DNA from: CBDBBY01 sp965205055
Lineage (GTDB): Bacteria; Pseudomonadota; Alphaproteobacteria; Rhodobacterales; Rhodobacteraceae
Direction: 5' to 3'
Assembly: GCA_965205055.1 (NCBI GenBank)
Contig: OZ242030.1
Location: 1,860,001 to 1,924,000 of the forward strand
DNA length: 64,000 nt
Shown here: piece after piece, positions 17,908 to 27,695 of the stretch
How positions within the stretch are numbered: position 1 is the first letter of the stretch
Layout: each line of letters starts with the position of its first letter
Made by a program: the position numbers and the translations under genes
The notes under the pieces: model-generated
What the model saw: only the letters and a program-made list of their open reading frames with translations
What the model was told of the DNA's origin: nothing
The model's database searches: none

Positions 17908-18714
17908 ATGGCCAATACTTCCACTTCGTCGATGGATCAGCTTGTAGCAAGCGGCGTGGATCCCAAGACTGCCGAGGCGCTTAAGAAATTTGTCGAGACG
18001 GTGGTTAAAAGCTCAGTCGAGACGGTGGTTAAAAGCTCAGTCGAGACGGCGCTTGAAAGCTCGGTCGAGACAGCGGTGCGATCCTTGGGGATTGCCGACC
18101 AACCTCGACAGCGGGAAGCCGCGCGACTGCCTGCATCAAAGGAAGGCATTGGCTGGACGGGGATCGGCGTTCTCGTGGCTGCGTTTGGCGTGTTGATAGC
18201 AGTGATTGGCTTGCTGATGGGATTCATCTTTTGGCAGAACAACATCACCCGCAGTGACATGCGTGCAGAGTTCGGGAGCGTGCGCGAAGATTTTAACGCT
18301 GGGATCGCAGGCGTGCGTGCAGAGTTTGGCGCAGGGATCGCAGGCGTGCGTGCAGAGTTCAACGCTGGGATCGCGGGCGTGCGCGAAGAGTTCAACGCTG
18401 GGATCGTAGGCGTGCGCGAAGAGTTCAACGCTGGGATCGCAGGCGTGCGCGAAGAGTTCAACGCAGGAATCGCAGGCGTGCGCGAAGATTTTAACGCAGA
18501 GTTCGGGAGCGTGCGCGAAGATTTTAACGCAGGAATCGCAGGCGTGCGTGCAGAGTTTGGTGCCGGGATCGCGGGCGTGCGTACGGAGATCAGTGATCTC
18601 CGCATAGAAGTCAGCGCCGACGTCGAGAGCCTCCGGGCTGAAATCGGCGAACTTGGAGAGCGGATGACCCGCTTAGAAATACTGTTCCAAGATCAGCCGC
18701 CCTCAGCTCCATGA
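17908..18714 (+). CDS. membrane-anchored coiled-coil protein with 11-residue repeats
   Basis: A 268-residue protein. The N-terminal MANTSTSSMDQLVASGVDP is shared with the paralogue at 23318. Residues 33-57 contain short repeats (VETVVKSS), then one membrane segment near residues 79-105 (GIGVLVAAFGVLIAVIGLLM). From about residue 112 there are roughly nine 11-residue repeats of the type FNAGIAGVREE, encoded by 33-bp tandem units (about 18279-18580), and a short heptad tail. Eleven-residue periodicity is typical of hendecad coiled coils. The repeat DNA is nearly identical between units, so copy number probably changes. The family and function are unknown. Confidence 0.7.
   Translation: MANTSTSSMDQLVASGVDPKTAEALKKFVETVVKSSVETVVKSSVETALESSVETAVRSLGIADQPRQREAARLPASKEGIGWTGIGVLVAAFGVLIAVIGLLMGFIFWQNNITRSDMRAEFGSVREDFNAGIAGVRAEFGAGIAGVRAEFNAGIAGVREEFNAGIVGVREEFNAGIAGVREEFNAGIAGVREDFNAEFGSVREDFNAGIAGVRAEFGAGIAGVRTEISDLRIEVSADVESLRAEIGELGERMTRLEILFQDQPPSAP
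18279..18580 (+). repeat. 33-bp tandem repeats inside the coiled-coil gene
   Basis: About nine in-frame units encoding FNAGIAGVREE and close variants (EFGSVRED, EFGAGIAGVRAE). All differences keep the frame, which argues for protein-level function rather than a CRISPR or random satellite. Confidence 0.8.
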
Positions 18715-19284
18715 AGGCCGAATTGGCCGAACAAATACCGCATGCGTCGATTGGGAAAATGCTCGGCGAATCCGCTCCGCCGAAACGGATTGCGGCGCAA
18801 ACCTGACTTTGTCGCTGCGTGTCTGACATGAGGCGGAATGAATTTCCATCCGCGAAATGGATCTCTGAGGACAATTGCCTGTCTTGGCTCGACAGGTTTT
18901 TCTCTATCCAAGGGATATTTGCCCGTTCGATTCGCTTTGCAGGACGTCCGGCACTTCAAGGATTCCGCCGGGGCGGATCCTTTCGGCCGCTGATTTCGAC
19001 CCGGCCTCGCACGCTTTCCGGCCGACGTCCGGAGCGGCTGCGAAGAAGGCGGGTCTGCAACGCCTGAGATGTGCCTTAAGCTTGCCGATCAAGCAGGTTG
19101 TTTCGGCGATCAGGTCGCTTTCCGCGCGCGATGGCCGGTAAAGAAAAAGGCGAAGCCGACGCCGGACGCCCCGAAAGACCGAAAAACCGACGCTGGAAAA
19201 CAACCCGGCCAAGTCCTATAAACCGCCCCGGGACGCAGAAAATCAGACCCCGAAACGTTGCATAAATGCTGAACGCGTACACCC
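18715..19284. repeat. non-coding tail duplicated at 23.1-24.1 kb
   Basis: Sequence after the coiled-coil gene (for example the stretch around 18836-18950) closely matches 23950-24070, and 19075-19170 matches 23105-23200. No gene is supported. It shows that the coiled-coil gene moved together with its flanks. Confidence 0.6.
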
Positions 19285-19482
19285 TATTTCGGCGCTTGCG
19301 TCCACGTCCTGCCGCCTCCAAATCAGCTGGTGTTTGTGACGACCGAAACACCCTACGAATCCGACGGGCTGTTCGAAGCGGTGAATGTCACCGGCGTGCT
19401 CGGCAAAGACCCGACCTCCACCCGACTCGTGGAGATCGGCTATGCCCTGTCGGCTGAGCGGGTCGAACCTTACGAGTGGTGA
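19285..19482 (+). pseudogene. DUF3299 protein C-terminal fragment
   Basis: YFGACVHVLPPPNQLVFVTT, then GLFEAVNVTGVLGK and AERVEPYEW-stop, match the C-terminal half of DUF3299 periplasmic proteins (CxHVPPPPPNQ). The N-terminus is replaced by an IS end at about 19245 (CATAAATGCTGAACGCGTAC). From 19483 to 19734 only unassignable relics are seen. Confidence 0.6.
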
Positions 19483-19734
19483 AGTGAGCATCCGACGACG
19501 CTTCCAGCCGCCCCCGCTTCCGGCTCTCTGCATATCGTCGAACCGCATTGCCGCGGCCCTCATTGTCCCGAACGTTCAAACAAGTTCTGCTTCATCCGCG
19601 GGTTTCTGGCGGTCTGAGGGCCAAGCGTATCGCTCCGCGGCGACCCCGGCATCACTGTGAAGGGCGATCTCAATAACTTCGTTGACGAGTCCGTCACAGT
19701 CCAACTCATTCAATGCGGCCTTGAACAGAGCTCA

Positions 19735-19990
19735 CTAGGCTTGCCGACTAGCGGGACTGGGTGAGATAATCAGGCAGACATGTCCGCAATGGATGGGCTG
19801 GTTGCCAGCGAGAGGCATGAAGTCCTTCGCATTGTTGGCGATAAGCACGCACCCGCCTCTTACGGGGCACTGTCTATGACCCAATCCGGCCTTCCTTGAA
19901 GGCCGCGAAACCTGACGCGAGTCGACTCCGGAACTCGCTTGCGATTTGGACAAGATCGGGGCTGAGACACTCGTCAATCAAAAATTTCAT
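19735..19990 (-). pseudogene. PIN-like toxin (VapC45/DUF5615 type), decayed
   Basis: It begins MKFLIDECLSPDLVQIA, the hallmark start of DUF5615/Mut7-C-like PIN toxins, but the frame stops after 38 codons. The later toxin-like stretch (VLIANNAKDFMPLAGNQPIH) lies in another frame. It follows the DUF433 antitoxin gene on the same strand, as in known VapBC45-type pairs, and is clearly inactivated. Confidence 0.6.
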
Positions 19991-20042
19991 GGGCAATCAC
20001 ACGCGAAGTCCCAACCTCAAATTGTGGCGGACGCACTTTCTC

Positions 20043-20666
20043 TCATGAAACCCCAAGCAACGTGTCGAGTTTCTCCGTTTTTGAAATACGAGGCTCGATC
20101 TTCCACCATGCGGGCCGCTTGTGCTGAAAATCGCGACAAGGGTACGCATCAGCGTAGATCGCGACGGCATCCACTTGCTCCTCAGTCAGATCCGGGTAGG
20201 CGTCAAGAATCGAAGCAACTTTTTCCCCATTGGCCAGCATTGCCGCAATGAAATGGGCGGGGATCCGCGTGCCTTTGAAGCACGGTGCACCGCCCAGGAT
20301 GTCCTTGTCGCTCACGATAATTTTCTTTGCTTTCTCCAACGATGCAATGCGCCGCTTCACATCGTTCTTCATCGGGCGCGCGTCGACGGAAACGGCTTCC
20401 TCGCGAACCGTCCCGGCGTCAGGATCTTCGAGAACATGGCGCACAAGCCGTCGCCTGCCTTCCAAGGTCAAGATATCGGCTGTCTCGTAGGCGAGCTTCA
20501 GCCCAACCAGCGCACGCTTGAAAATCATCCGCTTGCCTTCGCGCTTCTTCGCGAAGTCGCGCAACAAGCCCGCGTCGATGATTCGACGCACCGTCTTCAG
20601 CGGCACTTCCGTCACATACGCCGCTTCACGTGCCGACAGAAATTGTTGTTCGGATATCATCGCCAT
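20043..20666 (-). CDS. DUF433-domain antitoxin (VapB45-like)
   Basis: A 207-residue protein from the ATG at 20666, which has a GGAG site; the ATG at 20690 is also in frame. The N-terminal MerR/excisionase-like helix-turn-helix (LSAREAAYVTEVPLKTVRRI) is followed by a C-terminal DUF433 domain (GTRIPAHFIAAMLANGEKVA, then YPDLTEEQVDAVAIYA). The family partners PIN-like toxins; the toxin gene just downstream is broken, so this is probably an orphan antitoxin. Two partial copies of the gene lie at 25.3 and 29.8 kb. Confidence 0.8.
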   Translation of the reverse strand: MAMISEQQFLSAREAAYVTEVPLKTVRRIIDAGLLRDFAKKREGKRMIFKRALVGLKLAYETADILTLEGRRRLVRHVLEDPDAGTVREEAVSVDARPMKNDVKRRIASLEKAKKIIVSDKDILGGAPCFKGTRIPAHFIAAMLANGEKVASILDAYPDLTEEQVDAVAIYADAYPCRDFQHKRPAWWKIEPRISKTEKLDTLLGVS

Positions 20667-20736
20667 ATCATTTTCTCCGACGCAAAACATATGCAGCTCT
20701 GTCGAAGAATTCCAGCCGCAACTGTCGGAACCGAAT

Positions 20737-20990
20737 TCAGCAATAGCAGAATTCGCGGCGGCCGCGCTCCGCCGCCGCCTCCAGATGCGGCTCCAGGATG
20801 TCGTCCATGCCCACCTCCGGGTTGGAGAGCAGCCGATGCGCGGCCTTGCGCTCCGCCTCGCCCGGACACATTCTTTCCAGGATCGTCCGTCCGGCCTTGT
20901 TCTCCCACGCTCCGCCCATCATGGCAATGCGGTCCCGGATCCGACTGTCGGGATGCGCGCTGCGGGCACAATCCCAAGCCGCCCAGCCGG
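20737..20990 (-). pseudogene. IS4-family (Tn5-like) transposase N-terminal fragment
   Basis: EAERKAAHRLLSNPEVGMDD then ILEPHLEAAAERGRR resembles the N-terminal region of IS4/IS50-type transposases (AAYRxxxNPxVxxxxILEPH). It stops before the DDE core. A shortened copy is found at 25505-25640. Confidence 0.5.
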
Positions 20991-21061
20991 CCCCGTCCGA
21001 GGGGCGGAAAACGCGAAACCGGAACTTGACTTGCCCGAACGAAATTGCAGAATCATCGGCA

Positions 21062-21340
21062 CGCTACTCCAAGGACTTCCTGAAGGCGGTCCGGAACCAC
21101 TGGGCGATCGAGAACCGGCTGCATCGGATTCCGGACGTCCGGATGCGGGAGGACGACCTTCGGAACCGGACGGGCCGCGGCCCGGAGAATCTCGCGGCGG
21201 TCCACAGCCTGGTCGTTAGCATCGTGCACCTGATGGACGACAAGCTGTCGATCCGGCGACGCCTCCTGCGGGCGGCTCAGGTGTCGGATTGTCGCCTCGA
21301 GCTCATCGCCAACGCCGCGAAGCTCGCCGAGAAACTTTGA
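21062..21340 (+). pseudogene. ISAs1-family transposase C-terminus
   Basis: FLKAVRNHWAIENRLHRIPD and RNRTGRGPENLAAVHSLVV match the C-terminal region of ISAs1 transposases (RxHWxIENxLHWxLDVxFxED). It is a different lineage from the element at 49 kb. N-terminal parts are missing. Confidence 0.7.
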
Positions 21341-21698
21341 AATGCGTTTGCGCCGGTGCTGGCCCGACTTCCTGGATTGGCGGGATTGCAGCGCCGCAGC
21401 AGCTTAACCCAAGAAAATGGGATGCATCCAGTTTCATCGAGTACCGGCAAGTTTTGGCGGTTGATGCACAAGGGCGTGCCGCAATTCATTCAGGCACGAA
21501 TTCACTTGGAATCTGGACACAAGCAAAAACCGAAAACGTCGCATCCGACGGCAATCTGCTGGACAATGACATGATCCCACATGCCATCGTGGACGGGTTT
21601 CCGCGTCCGGACATATCTACGACCATCTGATTGCCCAATGCGCGCAGGCTCGGCCGCTGGCGGCGAGGTTGGTCCTGCGCATTCCGCAGGCATGAAGA

Positions 21699-21995
21699 TT
21701 AGGACAAGGTCATTCGGCCAGTGGCCGACCTGCGCTCGCGCTCGGCGCCCGACAGCTTGCCCTTCTTCGACAAAGCGTTCAGATCCAGCAGATCATTCAG
21801 CTTCTTTCGGTTCGCCGGACTGCGGAAGCCTCGGTCAAAGCTGCACCCCCGCAGGTTGGGGGACGCCTTCCGGCAGCGCTCGACCAATGGAACAGCGATG
21901 TCTGCGTCACCGCCGGTCAACATGATCTCGTAGGCGAGCACGAACCCGTTCCCGTCCTTGACGACGCAGACGAACCGGACCCCGAACCGTCGCAA
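21699..21995 (-). pseudogene. transposase fragment (ISNCY-like), copy 1
   Basis: GVRFVCVVKDGNGFVLAYEI, CSFDRGFRSPANRKKLNDLL and LDLNALSKKGKLSGAERER look like the central DDE region of a transposase whose family I can only call ISNCY-like. It is truncated at both ends. A sister copy lies at 26379. Confidence 0.5.
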
Positions 21996-22121
21996 AAATG
22001 CTGAACCCGTACAGCGGGTTGCTCACCTAACTACATTGCTTTACAATATCAAAAAAATAGACAGCTTGTTCTGTCGGAACAGAATATATCTTTGATCCTC
22101 AAGATTCCCTCTCACGCCTTT

Positions 22122-22535
22122 TTTATTTGTATGCATGCAAACCAAACCCGCCAAAGCCTCCCGCGATAAAAGAGGCAAGCAACGTCACAATATCGATAAA
22201 GAGTTCCTTATTATCCGGAAGGAGACGGAATGTCAAAAAACAAGAAATCCGACACCGGCAAAAAAAAATACCAACTGGTAATTTCTATCGGTGCCGGCTA
22301 GTCTTCGAGTTGCTGCCTCGTTCTCGGATTTGTTCTTCAAGAATTGCGAAACGTGTTCTGATTCAAGTTTTTCAAATATCGGATGATATCCTCCGCCAGA
22401 TTGTGCAAAAATTGAACTTATTCTTCTTGTGACGAGCGCTGCCGGCTCTTCTTGACTTTGTGAAACGCTTTGACTGCTGCCATCTCCAGATGAAACATCT
22501 TGGATCGGCGAATCCTTGTCTTCATTCGTACTTAC
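22122..22535 (-). pseudogene. small membrane protein gene, copy 1, broken
   Basis: The frame begins STNEDKDSPIQDV and reads FEKLESEHVSQFLKNKSENE and NYQLVFFFAGVGFLVF, then stops where a T-run has lost a base relative to copy 2. Copy 2 continues into a second hydrophobic segment. The initiation codon here is GTA instead of the GTG seen in copy 2. So this copy has at least two defects. It follows the 117-residue gene after a GGAAG-type site. Confidence 0.55.
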
Positions 22536-22547
22536 TGTTTTCTTCCT

Positions 22548-22901
22548 TCAGTATTTGAAAGCCCCATCAAACGATCTTGCGAAACTATCAAGCTGCCGTT
22601 CAAATTGACGAATTGGTCCCAATTGCTCATCCAACATTTCCTTTTCCATTTCTTTCCAAATCAATAAGAAAACCATTTGCTCCAAATATCCTTCTTCAAC
22701 CTTTTCAGAATTTGAATTGCCTATCGGCCGGGTCAGCGGCTCCCTAAATTCATATCCAGGCAATTCCGTCACTCCTTCATCGTGCAACGGTTTCCGTTGC
22801 ATGCCGGGATTGCAATCCAATGCAATGTCCTCGTGAGGTGATCGTTCGGTCTTCATTTCATCTGATCCATGAAAGTCTTCGGCATCAAATTCTGCAATCA
22901 A
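22548..22901 (-). CDS. 117-residue hypothetical protein, copy 1
   Basis: An acidic, soluble protein with a helical C-terminal half (YLEQMVFLLIWKEMEKEML, then FERQLDSFARSFDGAF). No family is recognised. An internal ATG (MKTERSPHED) could be the true start. Base composition is lower in GC than the flanks, which suggests separate acquisition. The copy at 27342 is about nine tenths identical, with differences that keep the frame open, so the protein may be maintained. It is followed 12 bases later by the membrane-protein gene, suggesting a two-gene module. Confidence 0.5.
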   Translation of the reverse strand: MIAEFDAEDFHGSDEMKTERSPHEDIALDCNPGMQRKPLHDEGVTELPGYEFREPLTRPIGNSNSEKVEEGYLEQMVFLLIWKEMEKEMLDEQLGPIRQFERQLDSFARSFDGAFKY

Positions 22902-23317
22902 GCAGTGCCGCTAAAATAAATTTGCAGCGCTGGACACCTGTTCGATTGATTGATGCGCAACTTGTAGCTGGCATGTCAAGTGTTTGTACGAGTTCGGCCA
23001 GAGCCCTCGCGTGTGGATGCCCCTGCGACAGGGGATTTTTCCTTGTCCAATTCCGGGCGTGGGGTCAAGCGCTTTCGCGTGTCCGGCTCCGCCTCGCGCT
23101 CGGCGGCCGACAGCTTGCCGATCAAGCAGGTTGTTTCGGCGATCAGGTCGCTTTCCGCGCGCGATGGCCGGTGAAGAACAAGGCGAAGCCGGCGCCGGGC
23201 GCCGTCTTGAGTAAAGTCCGGCCTCGACCGGCTTGGGCATGGCGCCAGCATGCCGGAACTTGGCGGGCAAGCAGATTTCTTCTTGAATTCCTGCCGCCCA
23301 TCGCCTACCATCCTGCC

Positions 23318-23854
23318 ATGGCCAATACTTCTACTTCGTCGATGGATCAGCTTGTAGCAAGCGGCGTGGATCCCAAGACTGCCGAGGCGCTTAAGAAACT
23401 TGTCGAAGACGCTATCGAGGTTGCCGACCGATCTCGACCGCGGGAAGCCGCGCGACGTCCCGCATTGCAGGAGAGCATCGGCTGGACAGGCATCATCGCT
23501 ATCGCCGCAGTGATCAGCATTCAATTGGGAGCAATCTATTGGCTGAACAATAGCATGCGGGCTGGATTCGAGAGTATGAATGAGGAATTCGGACGAGTGC
23601 GTGAGGAATTCGGACGAGTGCGCAATGAGATCAGTGACCTCCGCAACCACACGCTCGCCGAAATCGGCAGCATCCGCTCCGAAGTCGGCGTGCTCCGCTC
23701 CGAAGTCGGCAAGCTTGGCGCCGAAATCGGCAGCATCCGCTCCGAAGTCGGCGTGCTCCGCTCCGAAGTCGGCAAGCTTGACGAGCGGATGATCGGCTAT
23801 GAAATGCTGATCCAAGATTGGATGTCCTCCGTGACGGCCAAGTTGGCCGAATGA
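23318..23854 (+). CDS. membrane-anchored coiled-coil protein with heptad repeats
   Basis: A 178-residue paralogue of the protein at 17908: the first 29 residues are almost identical, and the single membrane segment (IIAIAAVISIQLGAIYWL, about residues 50-70) is conserved. The extracytoplasmic part has been replaced by heptads (EEFGRVR; IRSEVGVLRSEVGKL), including a duplicated 63-bp unit. The ATG at 23318 is chosen by homology with the paralogue; longer frames upstream are IS-derived. The same anchor with a swapped coiled coil suggests diversification of a surface or scaffold module. Function unknown. Confidence 0.7.
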   Translation: MANTSTSSMDQLVASGVDPKTAEALKKLVEDAIEVADRSRPREAARRPALQESIGWTGIIAIAAVISIQLGAIYWLNNSMRAGFESMNEEFGRVREEFGRVRNEISDLRNHTLAEIGSIRSEVGVLRSEVGKLGAEIGSIRSEVGVLRSEVGKLDERMIGYEMLIQDWMSSVTAKLAE

Positions 23855-24139
23855 ATGACCGCATGCGTCGCTTAGGGAAAATGGTCGGCAGATCCGCTCC
23901 GCCGAAACGGATAGCCATAGAAACCTGACTTTGTTGCTGATTGTCCGACCTAAGCCGGAATGAATTTCCGTCTTCGAAATGGATCTCTGAAGACAATTGC
24001 TTGTCTTGGCTCGACAGGTTTTTGTCTGTCCAAGTGATCTTCGCACGTTCGATTCGCTTGGCGGGACGTCCGGGGCTTAGAGGATTCTTCCGGCCGCTGA
24101 TTCGAAGCCAACGGGCGCGCTTGGCGGGCCGTTTCCGGC

Positions 24140-24392
24140 CTATAAATTTCCCACGCTTAACTCGGTGATCATCCCGTGTGCCCTTATGGTTCGGTTGCGC
24201 TGAATCCGCGGCACGAAGATCGCCCACGCAACCCGGAACTTAAGGATTCCGAGGAGCGGTTGCCGATACGACCTCTAGAATCCGGTGCTTCGACCGCGGA
24301 TTCGCCGATTGTCGGGTTCGGCGGAGCTTTCGACCACCCGGCAGCAGGCCGCCAAAGGGCGGAACGCAGAGTCAAGCATGTCATATTGGCAG
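24140..24392. mobile_element. 253-bp MITE, older copy
   Basis: Same length and collinear with the copies at 34145 and 41623 but more diverged. The ends read CTATAAATTTCCCACGC and, at the right, a degraded ATTGGCAG. The flanking 9-mers are only partly alike, in keeping with greater age. No coding capacity. Confidence 0.75.
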
Positions 24393-24569
24393 GCCGTCGG
24401 CCGCATTCCGGAAACATTCGCAAGCAAAAAATCCATTTTAATCATGGAAAATCAAAGGTTTGCAGCTTTTCGGTCAGACACAAGCCATCGGCACACTACT
24501 TTCCCGATCATGATCGCCGTCCGCGAGGCCTCGGTGCAGGGTCGGGACGGGCTCCAGCCGCAGTCCTCG

Positions 24570-24890
24570 GCATGCTGGAGACGGCGCCGCATGCCGCGAA
24601 GCTCCGGGCGGACGGCGGATATCAAGGACCGAAGCTGGCGTCCGCGCTCAAGGATCTCGGGATCGGACCCGTCCTTGAAATCGCCAACAAACCCAAGGAC
24701 GTCATGGGGTCCGCGGTTCTGCGACGCCGCAGTGTCGTGGAGCAAACCTTCATCTGGATGTCGCGCTGCCGGCATCTGGCGAAGGATTATGAACCGAGCT
24801 TGGACAGGTCGTCGGCGCGGGCGCAATTGGCGGCATGCCGCTTCATGATGCGCCGGATCGGTAGGGATGAAAACTCTAATAACAAAAAAA
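24570..24890 (+). pseudogene. IS5-family transposase C-terminus
   Basis: RADGGYQGPKLASALKDLG, then RRSVVEQTFIWMSRCRHLAK and DYEPSLDRSSA match the C-terminal DDE portion of IS5/ISL2-group transposases (DxGYxG, RRWVVERTFAWLSRCRRLAKDYE). The N-terminal half is missing. Confidence 0.75.
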
Positions 24891-24921
24891 TAATGCGAAT
24901 CTTGAATTTTCGGCCGTACTC

Positions 24922-24982
24922 TCAGAGATGGCGTACAAAATCTCCGACTCGGCATTGCAGTTTCATTGCGGAAGACGGCTGA
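24922..24982 (+). pseudogene. relic of acyl-CoA dehydrogenase 3' end
   Basis: TCAGAGATGG through the codons for MAYKISDSALQFHCG matches the dehydrogenase at about 16103-16145. It then jumps, by an internal deletion, to the last bases and stop of the gene. It is followed by the same leader and the aminotransferase start. Confidence 0.7.
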
Positions 24983-24992
24983 GGTCCGGGCA

Positions 24993-25220
24993 ATGGAGAA
25001 ATCGCACATGAACAATGACTATCGCCGACAGATCCGGGAAACGGACAAGGAGCATTTCCTGCACCCTTGGACGCATTTCGCATCGTTCAAGACCGAAGGC
25101 GCGCTGCCCCTGTCACAGGGCGAGGGGTGCTATCTCACCGATATCGAAGGACGCAAATACTTCGACGCGGTCGGCGGGCTCTGGTGCACCAATATCGGCC
25201 TCGGCCGCGAGGAAATGGCG
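24993..25220 (+). pseudogene. class III aminotransferase, N-terminal fragment
   Basis: Nearly identical to the first 76 codons of the intact gene at 32506 (MNNDYRRQIRETDKEHF through NIGLGREEMAQA). It is then cut and joined to an inverted DUF433 fragment. The high identity with the intact copy indicates a recent duplication. Confidence 0.85.
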
Positions 25221-25227
25221 CAGGCCA

Positions 25228-25443
25228 CCGCCTACCTTTCAAAGTCAAGATATCGGCTGTCTCATGGGCGAGTTTCAGCCCAACCAGCGCCCGCTTGAAA
25301 ATCATCCATTTGCCTTCGCGCTTCTCCGCGAAGTCGCGCAACAAGCCCGCGTCGATGATCCGAAGCACCGTCTTCTGCGGCACTCCGGCCACGCACGCCG
25401 CCTCATACGCCGAAAGCAGTTGCTGTTCGGATGTCATCGCCAT
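25228..25443 (-). pseudogene. DUF433 antitoxin, N-terminal fragment, copy 2
   Basis: MAMTSEQQLLSAYEAACVAG and LRIIDAGLLRDFAEKREGKW match the helix-turn-helix half of the antitoxin at 20043. It is truncated at ILTLKGRRW, where it meets the aminotransferase fragment. Confidence 0.75.
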
Positions 25444-25689
25444 GTCATTTCCTCCGACGCGAAACATATGCAGCTCTGGTGAAAAATTCCAGCCGCATCC
25501 GTCGGAACCGAATTCAGCAATGGCAGATTTTGCGGCGGCCGCGCTCCGCCCATCATGGCAATGCGGTCCCGGATCCGACAGTCGGGATGCGCGCTTCAGG
25601 CGCAATCCCGAGCCGCACAGCCGCCCCCGTCCGAGAGGCGAAAAACGCGAAACCCGGACTTGACTTGCCCGAATGAAATTACAGCATTA

Positions 25690-26230
25690 TCGGTGCACTA
25701 CTACGAAGGGGTCATCGTCTGCCGCGAGGCCGACCGCCCGAATCCGAAGGCCGGGGAGCCTCGGAAAGACCGGAAGAGCGGCCGTCAGCGTCCGCATCGA
25801 CAGCGCGCAGGCCATGAACGGGGTCGGCCGGGCTTCGGCGCTCTCCGTCCGCCTGGAGCAGTTCGCGCACCGGAACACCGTGATCGCGGCCGAGGCGGTA
25901 GTGGCGCTGTCCGACGGGGCGCCGTGGATCCAGACCGTCTGCGAGGAGATCCTCCTCGGAGTTAAAACGACCTTCATCCTCCACCTGTACCACGCCCTCG
26001 AATATGTGTCCGCCGCCGTGCAGGCGGTGACGTCGGGCGGATCCGGCTTCGTGAAAGCGCCTGCAAATACATCGTCGGGAACCGGTTCAAACTGTCGGCG
26101 CGCCGTCGGTTGAAGGCGGGCGCCAACGCCGTGCTCGCCATCAAATGCCGCGTCGAAAACAGGCGCTGACCCGACTTCCTCTACTGGAGGGCCGGTCATG
26201 CTGCAGCCGCCCAACCCAAGAAAATGGGAT
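25690..26230 (+). pseudogene. ISKra4-like transposase, frameshifted remnant
   Basis: SDGAPWIQTVCEEILLGVKT and FILHLYHALEYVSAAVQAVT give the central segment. GSGFVKAPANTS and, in another frame, KAGANAVLAIKC then PDFLYWRAGHAAA give the C-terminus. Several frame changes are needed. It is the longest copy of this transposase type in the window. Confidence 0.6.
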
Positions 26231-26378
26231 GCACTCAGTTTCATCGAGTGCCGACAAGTTTTAGAGGTTGATGCACAAGGGCGCGCCGCAATTTATTCCG
26301 GCACGAATTCACTTGGAATCTGGACACAGGCAAAAACCGAAAACGTCGCATCCGGCGGCAATCTGCTGGACAATGACA

Positions 26379-26804
26379 TCATCCCACATGCCATCGTGGA
26401 CGGGTTTCCGCGTCGGGACATATCGGCGACCGTCTGATTGCCGCAATGCGCGCAGGCTTGGCCGCTGGTGGCGAGGCTGGGCCTGTGCATTCCGCAGGCA
26501 TGAAGATCGTGGACAAGGTCAGTTGGCCAGTGGCGGATCTGCGCTCGCGCTTGGCGACCGACAGCTCGCCCTTCTTCGGCAAAGCGTTAAGATCCAGCAG
26601 ATCGTCCAGCTTCTTTCGGTTCGCCGGGCTGTTGAAGCCTCGGTCAAAGCTGCACCCGCGCAGGTTGGGGAACGCCTTCCGGCAGCGCCCCACCAACGGA
26701 ACAGCGATGCCTGCGCCGCCGCCGGTCCACATGATCTCGTGGCCGAGCACAAACCCGTTCCCGTCCTTGACGACGCAAACGAATCGAACCCCGAACCGTC
26801 GCAA
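26379..26804 (-). pseudogene. transposase fragment (ISNCY-like), copy 2
   Basis: Counterpart of 21699-21995, slightly longer at the C-terminal side. It has RFVCVVKDGNGFVLGHEIM and CSFDRGFNSPANRKKLDDLL. No intact N- or C-terminus. Confidence 0.5.
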
Positions 26805-26906
26805 AAATGCTGAACCCGTACAGCGGATCGCTCACCTCACTACATTGCTTTACAATATCAAAAAATAGACAGCTTGCTCTGTCGGAACCGAATACGTCTC
26901 TGATCC

Positions 26907-27329
26907 TCAAGGTTCCCTCTCATGCCTTTTTGATTTGTATGCATGCAACCCAAACCCGCCAAAGCCTCCCGCGATAAAAGAGCCAAACAACGCGACAATA
27001 TCGATAAAGAGCTCCTTATTATCCGGAAGGAGAAGGAATGTCAAAAAAACAAGAAATCCGACACCAGTAAAAAAATATATCAACTGGTAATTTCTATCGG
27101 TGCTGGCTAGTCTTCGAGTTGCTGCGTCGTTCTCGGATTTGTTCTTCAGGAATTGTGAAACGTGTACTGATTCAAATTTTTCAAATATCGGATGATATCA
27201 TCCGCCAGATTGTGCGAAAATTGAACTTATTCTTCTTGTGACGAGCGCTGTTGGCTCTTCTTGACTTTCTGAAACGCTTTGACTGCTGCCATCTCCGATC
27301 GGCAAATCCTTGTCTTCATTCGTGCTCAC
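26907..27329 (-). pseudogene. small membrane protein gene, copy 2, nonsense mutation
   Basis: It starts at a GTG with an AAGGAAG site 12 bases after the 117-residue gene. It reads STNEDKDLPIGDGSS, an in-frame TGA where copy 1 has GGA, then FEKFESVHVSQFLKNKSEND, a hydrophobic segment (LIYFFTGVGFLVFLTFLLL), a second one (DIVALFGSFIAGGFGGFGL) and a basic tail. The ancestral product would be about 140 residues with two membrane helices. It is broken by a different mutation from copy 1. Confidence 0.6.
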
Positions 27330-27341
27330 TGTTTTCTTCCT

Positions 27342-27695
27342 TCAATATTTGAAAGCCCCATCAAACGATCTTGCGAAACTATCAAGCTCCCGCTCAAATT
27401 GAGGAATTGGTCCCGATTTCTCATCCAACATTTCCTTTTCCATTTCTTTCCAAATCAATAGGAAAACCATTTGTTCCAGATATTCTTCTTCAACCTTTTC
27501 GGAATTTGAATTGCCTATCGGCCGGGTCAGCGGCGCCTTAAATTCACATCCAGGCAATTCCGTCACTCCTTCATCGTGCAACGGTTTCCGTTGCATGCCG
27601 GGATTGCGATCCAACACAATGTCCTCGTCGGGTGATCGTTCGGTCTTCATTTCATCTGATCCATGAAAATCTTTGGCATCAAATTCTGCAATCAA
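27342..27695 (-). CDS. 117-residue hypothetical protein, copy 2
   Basis: Paralogue of 22548-22901 with about a dozen substitutions (for example DEKSGPIPQFEREL against DEQLGPIRQFERQL) and no frame damage. Same unknown function and same downstream partner. The rest of the stretch between 26.8 and 27.8 kb is lower in GC and holds nothing else I can support. Confidence 0.5.
   Translation of the reverse strand: MIAEFDAKDFHGSDEMKTERSPDEDIVLDRNPGMQRKPLHDEGVTELPGCEFKAPLTRPIGNSNSEKVEEEYLEQMVFLLIWKEMEKEMLDEKSGPIPQFERELDSFARSFDGAFKY

Larger units (their letters stand above)
21406..23095 (+). repeat. 1.7-kb segmental duplication, copy 1
   Basis: Collinear and nearly identical to 26211-27885. Each copy contains an ISNCY-like transposase fragment and a lower-GC stretch with two small genes. 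The ends coincide with IS termini (the AAGAAAATGGGATGCA motif on the left). Confidence 0.85.

Noticed and set aside
18279..18580. Possible CRISPR array (regular 33-bp units)
   Set aside because: Units are directly adjacent without spacers, stay in frame and encode a coiled coil.
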